Position numbers and translations under genes: made by a program. Shown one piece after another: positions 1-10,200 of a stretch of DNA of 64,000 nt. Below the pieces are notes generated by a model. The model worked only from the letters and a program-made list of their open reading frames with translations, was not told where the DNA came from and ran no database searches. Source of the stretch: Chitinispirillales bacterium (lineage in GTDB: Bacteria; Fibrobacterota; Chitinivibrionia; Chitinivibrionales; Chitinispirillaceae). The DNA lies in NCBI GenBank assembly GCA_031254105.1, contig JAIRVB010000024.1, positions 1 through 64,000 of the forward strand, in the 5' to 3' direction. Position 1 is the first letter of the stretch. The number at the start of each line of letters is the position of its first letter.

Positions 1-186
1 AAGCAAGGTAAGCGTCTGCCTGTTTTCGACAGTTCATTCTTTCATCCTGCCAATCCTAAAATCCAGTACATCCTGATACTTTTTTTATCACCTTGTTTAT
101 GCGTTTAATTATATTAAATGGGTGATAATATTTAAGAACTATGAGATTTTGCAAATCTATCTCAGCATCATGTCCGATATTTTAAT

Positions 187-690
187 ATGTTCCCAATCCC
201 CCGTCCTGAATTTGTCGTTCTTTACAATGGTGTAGACGAAATGCAGGATGAGCAAACGTTAAAACTATCTGATATGTTCGCCAAATATGGCAAGAAAAAT
301 CCGATAGAGCTTGAACTTAAAGTTAAAATATTCAACATCAATAAAGGCCGTAATACCGCTATAGCTAAGAGGAGCGCTACCCTTCAAGGTTATGAGCAGT
401 TTATACATATGGTACGGAAATATCAAAAAGAGTGTACTGATTTTAAAGACGCGGTTTTAAAAGCCATAACTTACTGTACTAAACGTAATATATTGAAGGA
501 CTTTTTACTTAACCATTCAAAAGAGGTGATAAATATGTTGACTAAAGAATGGAATCTTAAAGATGCGGTCAGAGTAGGCAGGGAAGAGGGCAGGGAAAAA
601 ACATTAGAAGAAATTCAGAAACTCATTAAACAAGGAATTACAGACGCAAATGAAATTTTAAAGATGCTTGAGAAAAAAATAAAGAAATAG
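187..690 (+). pseudogene. 5'-truncated Rpn-family nuclease (PD-(D/E)XK transposase-like)
   Basis: The 167 residues match the C-terminal half of Rpn-type recombination-promoting nucleases (PDDEXK_2 class): a 'P.PEFVVLYNG' segment, then 'LKLSDMF', a helical middle, and the family's usual C-terminal 'GREEGREK' followed by a helix ending in Lys/Glu repeats. Intact relatives are about 300 residues and carry the catalytic PD-(D/E)XK core before the LYNG segment; that half is absent here. The reading frame extends upstream only to a stop at 142-144, and that extension does not resemble the family. Positions 1-186 hold no recognisable N-terminus in any frame. I infer an inactive remnant of a mobile nuclease gene. 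The ATG at 187 has no clear ribosome-binding site. Confidence 0.7.
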
Positions 691-768
691 CCTGTCTCTA
701 AAATAAAAAGGAGGAGGAGCGTTGGTTTTGGGCAAGATAGTGAGGCAGGGTAGTTCGGAATTGCAATT

Positions 769-2376
769 TTACGTATAAACCCTGAAATCAATCTCAGGAA
801 AAATATTATTATGCGCCTCCAAAAGAATTACAAAATCCTCCTCAATTTTATGCTCCTTTAACATATCATACAGCTTTAGAAAACTAGCTATATGTTCTTT
901 AGTTCTTCGTACAGCGTATTCTACAGTAGTTCCGGTTTTCATAATAAAAGCCCAGTCGCTTGATTGGGCAAGAAGAAGCTCTCTTGCCATCTGGTTAAGA
1001 ACGCGTATCTCAAGTCCATCACCGGTATCTTTAAATTCCCGCGCCGTTTCGACCATGCGGTCTTCAATCCTGTGCAAATGAGGGTAGATCCATTCGTTGG
1101 TTTCGTTGAGCCACACATAGGAGTAACCGCCCTCGCCCCAGCTTGAGAAAGAGGGAGCGCAGACCTGGTTTTTAGGATAAGCTTCGAGATATTCCGATGG
1201 TGTTATGAGGCTGAATGTATCCTGCTCAAACGCGCATTTGCGTATAAGAAAATTAAGCCAGTCCGGCCCCTCAAACCACCAGTGGCCAAATAGTTCCGCG
1301 TCATATGGAGCGACAACAAGCGGCGGTCTGTCCATAATGGCGCTGAGATGACGCAGCTGCCCTTGGCGGTTGTGCATAAAATTTGCGGCGTGTTGCGCTG
1401 CGGTTCTAAGGGCTTCCTCCCGGTTGTAAGGCTGCTTTTGAGGATTATTCTTATCTGTAATGCGGTAGTATTTTATCCCGGTGTTAATGCGTATACCCGC
1501 GGGGTCAATATATGGAGCGATGTAGTTTATGTCAAGATCAAAACCGATATCCTTGTAAAACTCTCTGTATGAAGGATGCCCAGGGTATCCTTCATCCGCG
1601 CTCCAAACTGAGCGGGAGGATTCTACATCACGGCCAAATGCCGCGACAGGTGCGTCTTTGCATTGAATCGGACTGAAAACTCCGTATAACGGACAGGGAT
1701 CAGCATGCAGAATCCCATGCGTTTCCATAAAAATAAACTTTATGCCGCATTCGTTAAGAATCGTTTCGAGGCCAGGGTAGTAGCCGCACTCGGCAAGCCA
1801 TATACCTCTTGGGCTGCGGCCGAAAAAAGAGCTGTAAGATTGTACCGCGACTTCAATTTGAGCCCGCACTGCGCTTGCGTTTGATTGCATGTTCGGCAGA
1901 TAGCCGTGAGTCGCTCCGCAGGTTATTATTTCTAACGCGCCCCAATCCTGGAGCCGTTTAAATCCAGGAAGAATATTACGTCCGTATTTTTCCTCAAATA
2001 TATTTTTACAAAGAGAGAACCGCTCAAGATACATGTTTGCGGTGCGGTTCAGGCTTACATCGTATCTCGTACGCAGAATCTCTTTTTCGGAAAGCTCAAT
2101 AAGCTTATTGATATAGCGGCTGCAGCGGCTCTGAAGAAGTTCATCGTTAAGCATCGCGCACAGGGGGGGGGTGAGAGACATCGTTATTTTAAACGGTACC
2201 GAGTCGCTGAGCAGATTATCGAAACCGGCGAGCAGCGGCAGGTATGTTTCTGTCAAGGCTTCAAAAAGCCAGTTCTCCTCCATCATATAATCGATTTCGG
2301 GATGACGGACAAAAGGCAGATGAGCGTGCAGCACAATGCACAGAAACCCTTTTGACTGCTGCATGGTCTCGGTCAT
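769..2376 (-). CDS. GH57 1,4-alpha-glucan branching enzyme
   Basis: Glycoside hydrolase family 57 protein (535 aa, normal length for bacterial GH57 branching enzymes). It should form alpha-1,6 branches in glycogen in the cytoplasm. The N-terminal 'LHAHLPFVRHPE' (residues 17-28) is the family's first conserved block. The likely nucleophile is Glu196 in 'WLAECGYYPG' and the likely acid/base is Asp359 in 'VVAPYDAELFGHWWFEGP'. A C-terminal DUF1957-type helical domain follows. The start overlaps the stop of the upstream DUF4912 gene by 4 bp, so the two are probably translationally coupled. A run of nine G on the + strand (2163-2171) lies inside the gene, encoding Thr-Pro-Pro. malQ at 21.5 kb is the other glucan enzyme in the window. 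Confidence 0.9.
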   Translation of the reverse strand: MTETMQQSKGFLCIVLHAHLPFVRHPEIDYMMEENWLFEALTETYLPLLAGFDNLLSDSVPFKITMSLTPPLCAMLNDELLQSRCSRYINKLIELSEKEILRTRYDVSLNRTANMYLERFSLCKNIFEEKYGRNILPGFKRLQDWGALEIITCGATHGYLPNMQSNASAVRAQIEVAVQSYSSFFGRSPRGIWLAECGYYPGLETILNECGIKFIFMETHGILHADPCPLYGVFSPIQCKDAPVAAFGRDVESSRSVWSADEGYPGHPSYREFYKDIGFDLDINYIAPYIDPAGIRINTGIKYYRITDKNNPQKQPYNREEALRTAAQHAANFMHNRQGQLRHLSAIMDRPPLVVAPYDAELFGHWWFEGPDWLNFLIRKCAFEQDTFSLITPSEYLEAYPKNQVCAPSFSSWGEGGYSYVWLNETNEWIYPHLHRIEDRMVETAREFKDTGDGLEIRVLNQMARELLLAQSSDWAFIMKTGTTVEYAVRRTKEHIASFLKLYDMLKEHKIEEDFVILLEAHNNIFPEIDFRVYT

Positions 2377-3131
2377 GAATTTTCCTTTGCTTTTACATTG
2401 TATAAGTTACCCGAACTGAGATGAGAAATACCGGATATACCGTTACTCAGAATAATATTCAAATTGACGGAAGAGCGCTCCAGGAGCGCGTTGGTATCCA
2501 CACCTTTTTTAGTTAGAGTGAGTTGCTTTACGGCAGGCTCACTGGTTTGAACAACCGGACTTGACGCCAAAATTTGAAATGATTTTTTTTGTAACTGATT
2601 ACCGCCGCTGTTATTTTCTACTCCGTATTCTGCTTTGATACTTCCTCCGCAGCGCTGTGTTTCAACATAAGTATTGCCCACAGGTGATTGCGGATTAATT
2701 TGAGCCACAGTCTGACGGGAAGAGCTGCGTGTGTGATTCACATCTTCAAAAGCCTGAACAGTATGAAATGTTTGACCGAATTGGACAGGCGCAGTTGGCG
2801 GGATAGGTTTAGGCCCAACAGGCGGATTTTGCTGTATTTTGATTACTTCATGTTTATCTGCGTATCTTCCGCCGCTTTCTGATTGTGTATCATGTTTATG
2901 GATGTTTTCATTCCCGGAAAGTTCCCAGTAAATAAACGCGTGAACAGGGTCTCTGGGTATTGCGCGTATATAAGTGTCATTGTAACAGTCAGGAATTTGG
3001 GAGCTCAGAGAGTAGGCGGGAGCGTTATTCTTAACGGCAGCGCTGCTTTTGGGCGCGCGCTCCTGCGGTGTACGGAATTTATTCCGCAAAAACCTCTCTA
3101 AGGCCCGGCTTTTCCCTTTTGAAACTGGCAT
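2373..3131 (-). CDS. DUF4912 domain protein coupled to GH57 enzyme
   Basis: 252 aa. Residues about 45-75 carry the DUF4912 signature: 'PDCYNDTYIRAIPRDPVHAFIYWELSG', with the characteristic 'RDP...YWEL'. In the family the domain normally continues with further beta strands. Here the conserved part is short and gives way to a Gln/Pro/Ser-rich, probably disordered region and a final short conserved-looking tail. The N-terminus is Lys/Arg-rich with no signal peptide. DUF4912 genes often sit beside GH57 glucan enzymes, and here the stop overlaps the GH57 start by 4 bp. The role is unknown; a binding or regulatory partner of the branching enzyme is an inference. Confidence 0.7.
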   Translation of the reverse strand: MPVSKGKSRALERFLRNKFRTPQERAPKSSAAVKNNAPAYSLSSQIPDCYNDTYIRAIPRDPVHAFIYWELSGNENIHKHDTQSESGGRYADKHEVIKIQQNPPVGPKPIPPTAPVQFGQTFHTVQAFEDVNHTRSSSRQTVAQINPQSPVGNTYVETQRCGGSIKAEYGVENNSGGNQLQKKSFQILASSPVVQTSEPAVKQLTLTKKGVDTNALLERSSVNLNIILSNGISGISHLSSGNLYNVKAKENS

Positions 3132-3147
3132 TGTGCGAAAGTCCGGA

Positions 3148-4407
3148 TCAATAGTTCGTAGAAGCGGTCTTCTGAAACCAACTGCGTCCGCCGTTTATCC
3201 CCAATTCAAATTTTATCACATTCTCACTGTAATCCGAATATCTGTCGGCGCTTCTGTGGCCGTATCCAAATATAATGTCGATAAGGCCGCCGTCATTGGG
3301 TATCGGTAAACCGGTTCCCAAAGTCATTAAATATTCCTGTGATTTGTCAATCGCAAGCTGGTTGTAGCTGAATCCGGCTCTGTAATGTATCTTTTCCCAA
3401 TATTTTGAGCTGAACCGGCTTGTCGCGGGTACGAAACGGGTCCCTGCCGATACTCCGTAAGTATTGCGCAAGTGTTTCGTGTTTTCAAGTTCGTGATAGT
3501 AGTGCTCCCACATGGTACACCGGCCGTCAACCGCAAAGAGCCATTTGCTATTGGGTGTATAGCTGAGTCCCGCGTTAATTGACGGAGGCAGGTGAATTGA
3601 AAATTTTTCCCGCGATTTTTCCTGCGGAGCTGAAGTATCGCTTCGCTGATATTCACGAGTTGACGAACCGTTTTTATCAGAGTAAAGAACGTATTTTGCC
3701 GAAACTCCCGCGGTTGCTTTCTTGTGAACAGGTATTTGCATACCGAAACCAAACCCATCACCTGTAAATGATGTAACCACTGTTTCATTCATGCTGTTTT
3801 GAAACGTGATGCCATCGTGGTAGTTTAAAGTCGATTCAAAAACAGTGCGTGATTCACTGTTGAAGAAAAGCCTCTCATACATTAGCCCGAAGCTTAGCTG
3901 GTTTTTTAACCTGTACCCCCATCCAGCCTGCCACGCGGTGAGCCCGCCGGTATTTTTCAGCTCAATATTTTTAATGTAGTTGAATTCATCGCCGTCACTT
4001 GGAAAAACCGGATCGGTTTTGGAGTAAAAATTCAGATTTGCGTCATACTGCCTTTGCGTGGAAAAACCGATGTTGCCGACTGTGCCCAAAGGCAAGATAA
4101 GCGAGAGCAGTCTGGGTGAATATCCGGAAGCGGAGCTTGACTCCGAATTGTCTTTAATACCTGTGCGTTCATAAGAGACCAGACCTGAAAACGCCGCGCG
4201 GTTACCTATGGCAATATTGCCCGGATTAAGGCTTGTCCCAAAGTATTCGTCAATAACAGCGCTTCCGCTTCCCGCCATAGACGCCGACGGGCCTGTAACT
4301 GTGTGGGACGGCATGCCCAAAGGAAGATTAAGGCCCATAGGCGATTGGGCAAAACCAATGCCGTAAAAAGACAACGTTATTAAAACTACAGAAAAAACCT
4401 TTTTCAT
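3148..4407 (-). CDS. outer-membrane beta-barrel protein, secreted
   Basis: 419 aa with a clear signal peptide (KKVFSVVLITLSFYGIGFAQ, cleavage after about residue 21). The mature part begins 'SPMGLNLPLGMPSH', followed by a small-residue segment 'SASMAGSGSAVIDEYFGTSLNPGNIA' that resembles the N-terminal plug region of FadL/PorV-like barrels. The rest alternates hydrophobic and polar residues in many short strands with Gly/Tyr/Phe girdles and ends near 'ELGINGGRSWFQK'. The gene follows the 394-residue lipoprotein by 16 bp, so the two form a pair. The substrate is unknown. Confidence 0.7.
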   Translation of the reverse strand: MKKVFSVVLITLSFYGIGFAQSPMGLNLPLGMPSHTVTGPSASMAGSGSAVIDEYFGTSLNPGNIAIGNRAAFSGLVSYERTGIKDNSESSSASGYSPRLLSLILPLGTVGNIGFSTQRQYDANLNFYSKTDPVFPSDGDEFNYIKNIELKNTGGLTAWQAGWGYRLKNQLSFGLMYERLFFNSESRTVFESTLNYHDGITFQNSMNETVVTSFTGDGFGFGMQIPVHKKATAGVSAKYVLYSDKNGSSTREYQRSDTSAPQEKSREKFSIHLPPSINAGLSYTPNSKWLFAVDGRCTMWEHYYHELENTKHLRNTYGVSAGTRFVPATSRFSSKYWEKIHYRAGFSYNQLAIDKSQEYLMTLGTGLPIPNDGGLIDIIFGYGHRSADRYSDYSENVIKFELGINGGRSWFQKTASTNY

Positions 4408-4423
4408 CTTTATTATAACTTTC

Positions 4424-5608
4424 CTATCGTGATGGAGTGAGAACAGCTTCGATCTTAATTGATGATTTATCCCACAATATCACGCTGTGATCTGAGGTTG
4501 ACCGTAAATAAACATACAGATATTCACGATTTTTATTGATAGCGCTTCTAAGCGGAGCAGCTATCGAATGTACATTACCTTTGCTGTTCAAAGCGCTTGA
4601 ACCGACAGGAGCGAATTGCCTTTGCAGAGAAAGGCCGTTAGCTGATTCAATTGAATCTCTCGGAGCTTCATTTGTAATTAGCGTATCTAAAACCACAATT
4701 TTGTACTGTTTGGCGCTGTCGTTAGAATTTTGTGAATCATGCTTAAAAGAGAGCGCCGCGTTAAGGAGTTCACGGTAACTGCCCTGTGAATTCGCGCTTT
4801 TGATAATGTCAATGACGTCAATTTTTAAAATAGCTGTGCGCAAAGTATTCTGTGATGAATATAGCTGCGCCGAACGTTCATCTGTACTACCCGCGTTTTC
4901 AAAAGCTGTGAAGCGGGCAAATCCGGGTATGGAATCTCTTACAACAGTTTCCCCATCCTCTTTTTTAACGCGGATTATCACGTAAGGGCTGTTTATCTTT
5001 CGTACTTTGCCCGTGTAATCTATAATGCTGAAAGCAAATGGTAAGGTGTCTTCTGTGATTGAGGTACGGGTACTAAAAATTTTGTCTGCCAGCTCATCGT
5101 TAATACGTATGGAATCAACACCTTTTAATTTGAAAGTACCGATGTTTGGGCCGCTCACATCGATTGTGTTTACCGGCGCGGTTCCTGTAAGCGGTTTGCT
5201 TTGGTAAACATTAATCGAGCTGCTTGCTGCTGTGTCATTCGCGGCTCTGAAATAAAGATACACCCCCTCAAGAGTGTCGCTTTTAGTGTACCCGGATGTA
5301 TTGTTTACTGCCTGAAACTGCATCTGCGCCCTGAGCGTATCTCCGTAATTATTTACCCCTGCCATAAACCACCCGGCAGTCTGGGTGCTGAATGTGTCGC
5401 TTGCGCTGCCGGGCAGACTGAAAGCGGAGTCCACATCATCCGTATCCAATGTTATAAGGCTGAATCCCATCTCAATATTGGTAATGGTTGAATCACTGTC
5501 GGAAATTACACTGCTCCCGGCGCCTGTTATCACATCTGAGCGGTCGCAGAACAGCAAAACGAGACTTGAAAGAGCCAGTATGCAGAAAAACAATCTATTT
5601 AAACGCAT
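4424..5608 (-). CDS. predicted lipoprotein of unknown function
   Basis: 394 aa. The N-terminus 'MRLNRLFFCILALSSLVLLFC' is a lipoprotein signal peptide with Cys21 as the probable lipidated residue. The mature protein is Ser/Thr/Asp-rich and beta-strand-like throughout. It carries repeated 'DTL' and 'VYLYFRAAND' style strands and no motif I recognise. It resembles large surface lipoproteins of the FCB group only in general character. Transcribed just upstream of the beta-barrel gene at 3148-4407, so the two products probably act together in the outer membrane. Confidence 0.65.
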   Translation of the reverse strand: MRLNRLFFCILALSSLVLLFCDRSDVITGAGSSVISDSDSTITNIEMGFSLITLDTDDVDSAFSLPGSASDTFSTQTAGWFMAGVNNYGDTLRAQMQFQAVNNTSGYTKSDTLEGVYLYFRAANDTAASSSINVYQSKPLTGTAPVNTIDVSGPNIGTFKLKGVDSIRINDELADKIFSTRTSITEDTLPFAFSIIDYTGKVRKINSPYVIIRVKKEDGETVVRDSIPGFARFTAFENAGSTDERSAQLYSSQNTLRTAILKIDVIDIIKSANSQGSYRELLNAALSFKHDSQNSNDSAKQYKIVVLDTLITNEAPRDSIESANGLSLQRQFAPVGSSALNSKGNVHSIAAPLRSAINKNREYLYVYLRSTSDHSVILWDKSSIKIEAVLTPSR

Positions 5609-5706
5609 TATCCTCTGTCCGTTCTAAAGAAAAGTTAAAAATCTGAAGACTGCCCATGCGGGCACATTCCCACAGCTAAAAAAATAGCTTTGCCCTGCGT
5701 GTGAAG

Positions 5707-6534
5707 TCAAATCCTAACGCCATAAACAAAAATACCTTTTTCATTTGCAAGCTTGATGGTGTCTGCGGTGTTGTCCGTAATCGCGCGCTGCGCTTCTACT
5801 ATTACTCCGTCAAACCCGTATTTTGCGATAGTTTCTATAGTTTTTGTCCCCACAACCGGCAGGTCAACGCGGCTGTCCTGGCCGGGTTCCATTATTTTTA
5901 CCATTACGCCGCCGGACTTAGCCCCCATTTCAGCCCGCTTCGCCGCCGCCCGGCGCGCTGTATCGTCAGTTCCCTTAAAATTCTCATAAGCAATTATCTC
6001 TTCTTTGTAAATAATAACCGCCTGCCCGCTGCCTGTACCTATATAATCAAGTATTTTGGTAAGGTTTTTATTGAATCCCGCTATATCTTCCTCTTTAGGT
6101 TTTATCTTGCCGAGAGACCCCTCGCCTATGATGAGATCTGTCATAAAATCCTGTATCGCGCGAACCTTAACCCCGCCTTTTTCAAACATCGATAGTATTA
6201 TAGTAAATACACCTTTATGCTTGTTTTTCATGAACAAAAGGCGAAACGCTATCTTGATAATATCTATATTAAGCTTTAGCTTCGCGGCTGCAACACCGCC
6301 GATCATCACAATTTCGTCAATCCCGTTTTGCTTCAAAAATTTAGCCGATTTTGAGATTTCACACACATAAAAATCCCTGTATCTGTCGGCCGCAACCTCA
6401 TTTTTCAGTTTTTCATCAACTTCACCCTTAATTCCGATAATATACAAATCCCGCCCATGGCGCTTCGCCCAATCGGTAAATTGAAAGGGAAGCCGTTTGT
6501 TTCCGGCGATAAGACCTATTTTTTTATTCGACAT
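5707..6534 (-). CDS. lpxI: LpxI-type UDP-2,3-diacylglucosamine pyrophosphatase
   Basis: 275 aa, the usual length of LpxI (DUF1009). It should cleave UDP-2,3-diacylglucosamine to lipid X and UMP in lipid A synthesis, replacing LpxH. Visible family features are 'GLIAGNKRLPFQF' at the N-terminus, 'DEIVMIGGV' in the first domain, 'IQDFMTDLIIGEGSLG' in the linker, and the C-terminal 'PGQDSRVDLPVVGTKTIE' with 'GFDGVIVEA' near the end. The protein is cytoplasmic and peripheral, with no signal peptide. Its presence is direct evidence for an LPS-type outer membrane. It stands alone, without other lpx genes nearby. Confidence 0.92.
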   Translation of the reverse strand: MSNKKIGLIAGNKRLPFQFTDWAKRHGRDLYIIGIKGEVDEKLKNEVAADRYRDFYVCEISKSAKFLKQNGIDEIVMIGGVAAAKLKLNIDIIKIAFRLLFMKNKHKGVFTIILSMFEKGGVKVRAIQDFMTDLIIGEGSLGKIKPKEEDIAGFNKNLTKILDYIGTGSGQAVIIYKEEIIAYENFKGTDDTARRAAAKRAEMGAKSGGVMVKIMEPGQDSRVDLPVVGTKTIETIAKYGFDGVIVEAQRAITDNTADTIKLANEKGIFVYGVRI

Positions 6535-6808
6535 AGATTAGATTTTGCCTTCATTATTGATGATACTGCCGCATAGGCTGTTGTATGGGTGAATATACGT
6601 GTTTGGCCTTATCATCCCTGCCATTTATACCTTATATATATCGATACCGGGGTATAGTGAAATTTTAGAGTATTTCACAATGGAAACAGTAAGAGTATAT
6701 CATAAAGTTCACACTTTTGGCAAAGTTTTTATGTTTGAATTGAGTAAATGAGGAATTTCCATAAAATCCCAACAGCCCAGCCGCCAACAGGCAGGTAGCA
6801 GATATTAT
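6535..6808. other. intergenic, no gene recognised
   Basis: An AT-rich spacer upstream of lpxI. It probably holds the lpxI promoter, but I cannot fix one. No ORF or RNA is supported. It ends where the IS1380-type short element begins. Confidence 0.5.
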
Positions 6809-7000
6809 CCCAAATTGTCCATTAGAACATTCGCTTTAGGTGAATATCATCGTTTTCTAATGGTGTCCATTAGCATAATACATTGATATTCAATAAATTA
6901 CAAAAAACAATTACCCTCATGCGTATAATTGAAAAACAGAACTCGCTGATGATCAAATTGCGCTTAATTTATATCAATTTTGCCTAATGGACAATTTTGG
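6809..7000 (+). mobile_element. 192-bp non-coding derivative of an IS1380-type element
   Basis: The left end CCCAAATTGTCCATTAG continues for about 80 bp nearly identical to the left end of the IS1380 remnant at 11846. The right end 'CTAATGGACAATTTTGG' is its inverted complement with one change. Between the ends there is no transposase sequence, so this is a MITE-like deletion derivative. The pentamer ATTAT directly flanks both ends (6804-6808 and 7001-7005), consistent with a short target duplication. Confidence 0.75.
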
Positions 7001-7107
7001 ATTATAATGTTAAAGTCAAAGTCAATATATGGAGACGGGGGGTCCCCCGTAACGCCCCGCCTAAAACCGAACGTGGAAAAATACTTATCCTAAAACCCTG
7101 CTACGGG

Positions 7108-7165
7108 GCAGATTGTGTCAAAACTCTCATCGAATACTCCTGCTTGATGTAAGGACACAGTCTGG
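7108..7165. repeat. short inverted-repeat element, CAGAYTGTGTC family
   Basis: The left terminus GCAGATTGTGTCAAAA (7108-7123) and right terminus GACACAGTCTGG (7154-7165) are inverted copies. The same termini, better preserved, bound the 141-bp element at 41699-41839. No coding content. Just upstream (about 7030-7046) is a G-run/C-run palindrome around 'GGGGGGTCCCCC'. Confidence 0.5.
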
Positions 7166-7251
7166 GGGGTCTGGTGGCACTTGTTGCGAGTTAGATGGCG
7201 GTGTGGGGAAAAAGACCCCCACACCTTAAAGTCAACGTCAACGTCAAAACA

Positions 7252-10200
7252 CTACCTCACGCCGATAATCACCGATACCCTCTCACGCTTGCCGTCAACC
7301 GTCTTGACGGTGCCGCGTAATAAATATGTTCCCTCGGCCACCGGACGACCCTTGCCGTCCCGCAAATCCCATTCGCCCACGATACGGCGGGTGATGGTGC
7401 CGATAGCCGCGTTGTCGGTGATGTTGATTTTGCGGATGAAATTGCCGTTGGCGTTGTAGATTCTTAACGTACCGTTGTTTACGCGATTGCCGACGCGGTA
7501 CAGGGCCGCCTTGCCCGACGACATCATTACAGGATTCGGGCCAAACGTAAACTCCGATGACACCGCTCTGACAGGCGCTATAACAGCCGCGTCTTCCTCG
7601 GTAACGATTGGGGGGACAGTACGATCTCTCTCCAACACAGATGTAACGTCGCCGCCTGACGTATCAATGAGTGCGTAGAGTTCCAGTATGCTGATGTTCA
7701 GCTCTGCAGTGCCGTTCGCCGTCAGCCGGTAATACTTGTATTTCTTCCCAGCGTTTGCCGTCCAGCCGCCGCTTTGGTTCCCCTCCCAGACCTTGGTGTA
7801 GGTGTCTAAGGCGCTACAGTCTAACGTTAAGATATCCACGTAGCTTGTGCCGTCCGGTGAGCCTTGGAGCTTCGCGCCGTTGAGCCGGTTAACAAAGTTC
7901 GCCGCTCTAGGCCTGTAAACGACCCGTTTCACCGCGTAGGGCGCTTTTAACTCGACGCCGACATGCCCCTGAGGGGGACCGTCGAAGTAGGTGCCGTTGT
8001 TCCCGTCGAAGGTCCGTTTGTAATCGTAGTCACCGCCCCAACTATACCCGCCGTTGTTCCAGCCCCATGTGCCGAATATATTGTCGGTGTAGGGATGATT
8101 CACTATATTCAGACTCTTAGCCTCTTGTCCGTTCACTGCGGCGATGTTCGTTTCGTCGGTTCCGAAGTAGCTGTCCGAGTCGGGGGTCAAGAGTACGTCG
8201 GGGTCGGGGTGAAACTCCACGATCCAGTATTGGTTCAAGCCTCCGTTGGATACCCATTGCAAAATGTTGCCGCTTGCCGCAGCGTCCACGCAGGAAGCGT
8301 CGTTCGTGATTCGTGTACGGATTAAGTACATGTCGCCGGAAACCTGAACGAATTTGAACTGCTGATTATCTGTGCCGGTATATCCCTCCAAGCCGATATT
8401 TGCATCGTTATTAGGGTTTGGCACAGACATATAAAGCGCAGTGTTTTCGCCCTCTGCGATGCGTATGTAGTAATAGTTGGGGCTTGCCTGCGATAACCGC
8501 CACTTTGTATCCGGCGAAAAACCGTCTTGCCCTTGTTTTACTTCTACGTTTGCGCCCACTGCTTCCATGTATCGGCCATTGTCCACGTTTCGGATTGTAT
8601 AAAACCCGCCTTCTGTGCGCATTTCCGGCGTGGGAGTTGTCATGGTTCCGTTAACGGTGACAACGCAATTCGCAACTACGTTGTGGTTGCGCACCGCCTT
8701 TCCCCTAATGGTCGCTGTACCGCTCGACAGCGCGGTCACGGTCACGGTTCCATCGTCGCTTACCGTAACCGTCGCTATGCGCGGGTTTGTCGAAACCCAT
8801 ATCACGTCATGGACCGTCCTGCCGCTCGGTTGGATCGTCGGCGATAAAGTCTGGGTGGCGCCTGCCGTAAGCGTAAGCGTACCGGGGATCGAGGAGATTG
8901 CCGTAACCGCCGGCGGACTTACCGTACCCTCATTCGCCTCCGGATTCGGAGTCCACTTTGCCCTTATCGACACATGCCGCTCCAGTTTGTCATCAAGAAG
9001 CGTAGTGTTTGCGCTGTTTCTGTCCGCAAGGCGTACTTTGACTTCGTGTTGGCCTGTTTCCCATCCCGCAAACGTAAAGCCGGGTATTGGTTTCGCGCTG
9101 ATACTGAATGGGTGATGACCCTGCGGGGGGGTGGGGAAACCCTCTTTATTCGGTATATACTCCCGAACTACGCTCTTGCCTAAAATACCGTCGGCATGGG
9201 TTATGGTTACCGTGTATTTTTCCACTCTTCTTATCTTGATCAAATGCATATTCATGGCGCCGACTTCCTGGAATACAGTGGAGCCGGCGACAGGCTGGAT
9301 ACGAAGAGCCAGAAGCTGGTCAAGTTTGTGCTGCGGATTCCCTTTCAGAATTTCAATGCGCACTGTTTTCGTCTGTTCATTCACGCCGAAGGTGACGGTT
9401 TGACCGTTCGGAAAACGGAAATCAGGGAACTTGGCTCGGGGATGACCTTGCATCCAGGCGTCGCCCGCAACAGGCTCTACTTTGAAACTCATTGCTTTAG
9501 TTGCGGGTTTGTTCAATTTCACTTCGAGATTGACTATGTCCCCCGCCTTGAGCAACGGGCGGTGCGGGTCGAAGTGATTAGTCTCAGACCCCGGCGTTCC
9601 GTTAAGAAAATTTGTTCCTGGACCGGGGGAATTGAGCTGAGCGAAACTGGCGTGTACGTCCGCTATCGGGCCCAGGGTCCCGTTATAGCCGACATCGTAT
9701 AAGCCCTGGCCTCTGTCTTGAATATCATAATCAACTCCCGGCTCGTAGATTGCGTATGCCCCGCGGTTCACCCCGTTGTCGCCGGTGCCTCTGGCGGGGC
9801 TTGTTGGGCTAAGACGGAAATCGAACGCGCCGGTACTCGCGTTGACCCCCACGAATCCGGGTGGTACGGCAAGATCGCTCCCGCTTATTTGAGCGTTAAG
9901 TTCTGCAACCGAAATCGCGTTCTGCGTGGGCTCCATATAGCGGACAAAATTCGCCTTCTTGGTGGAATACCACAAGTTGTTCCTGATAACCTGCGGCCCG
10001 CCGCCTCTCACGTTATAGCCGAATCTGCTGCGATACCCTATCAAAGAGTTTTCATTTACCACAAACCCCAGCGCGTCAGTATCCCAACCGTTCAGTTCCC
10101 AGCCCGGGGCGGCGTCATTGGGGGGACGTGTGTTGCTTGCGTCTTCGTAAGCGATGTTGTTTCTCGTCTCATCGCGCCACGACGGCCCTAAGATAAAGCC

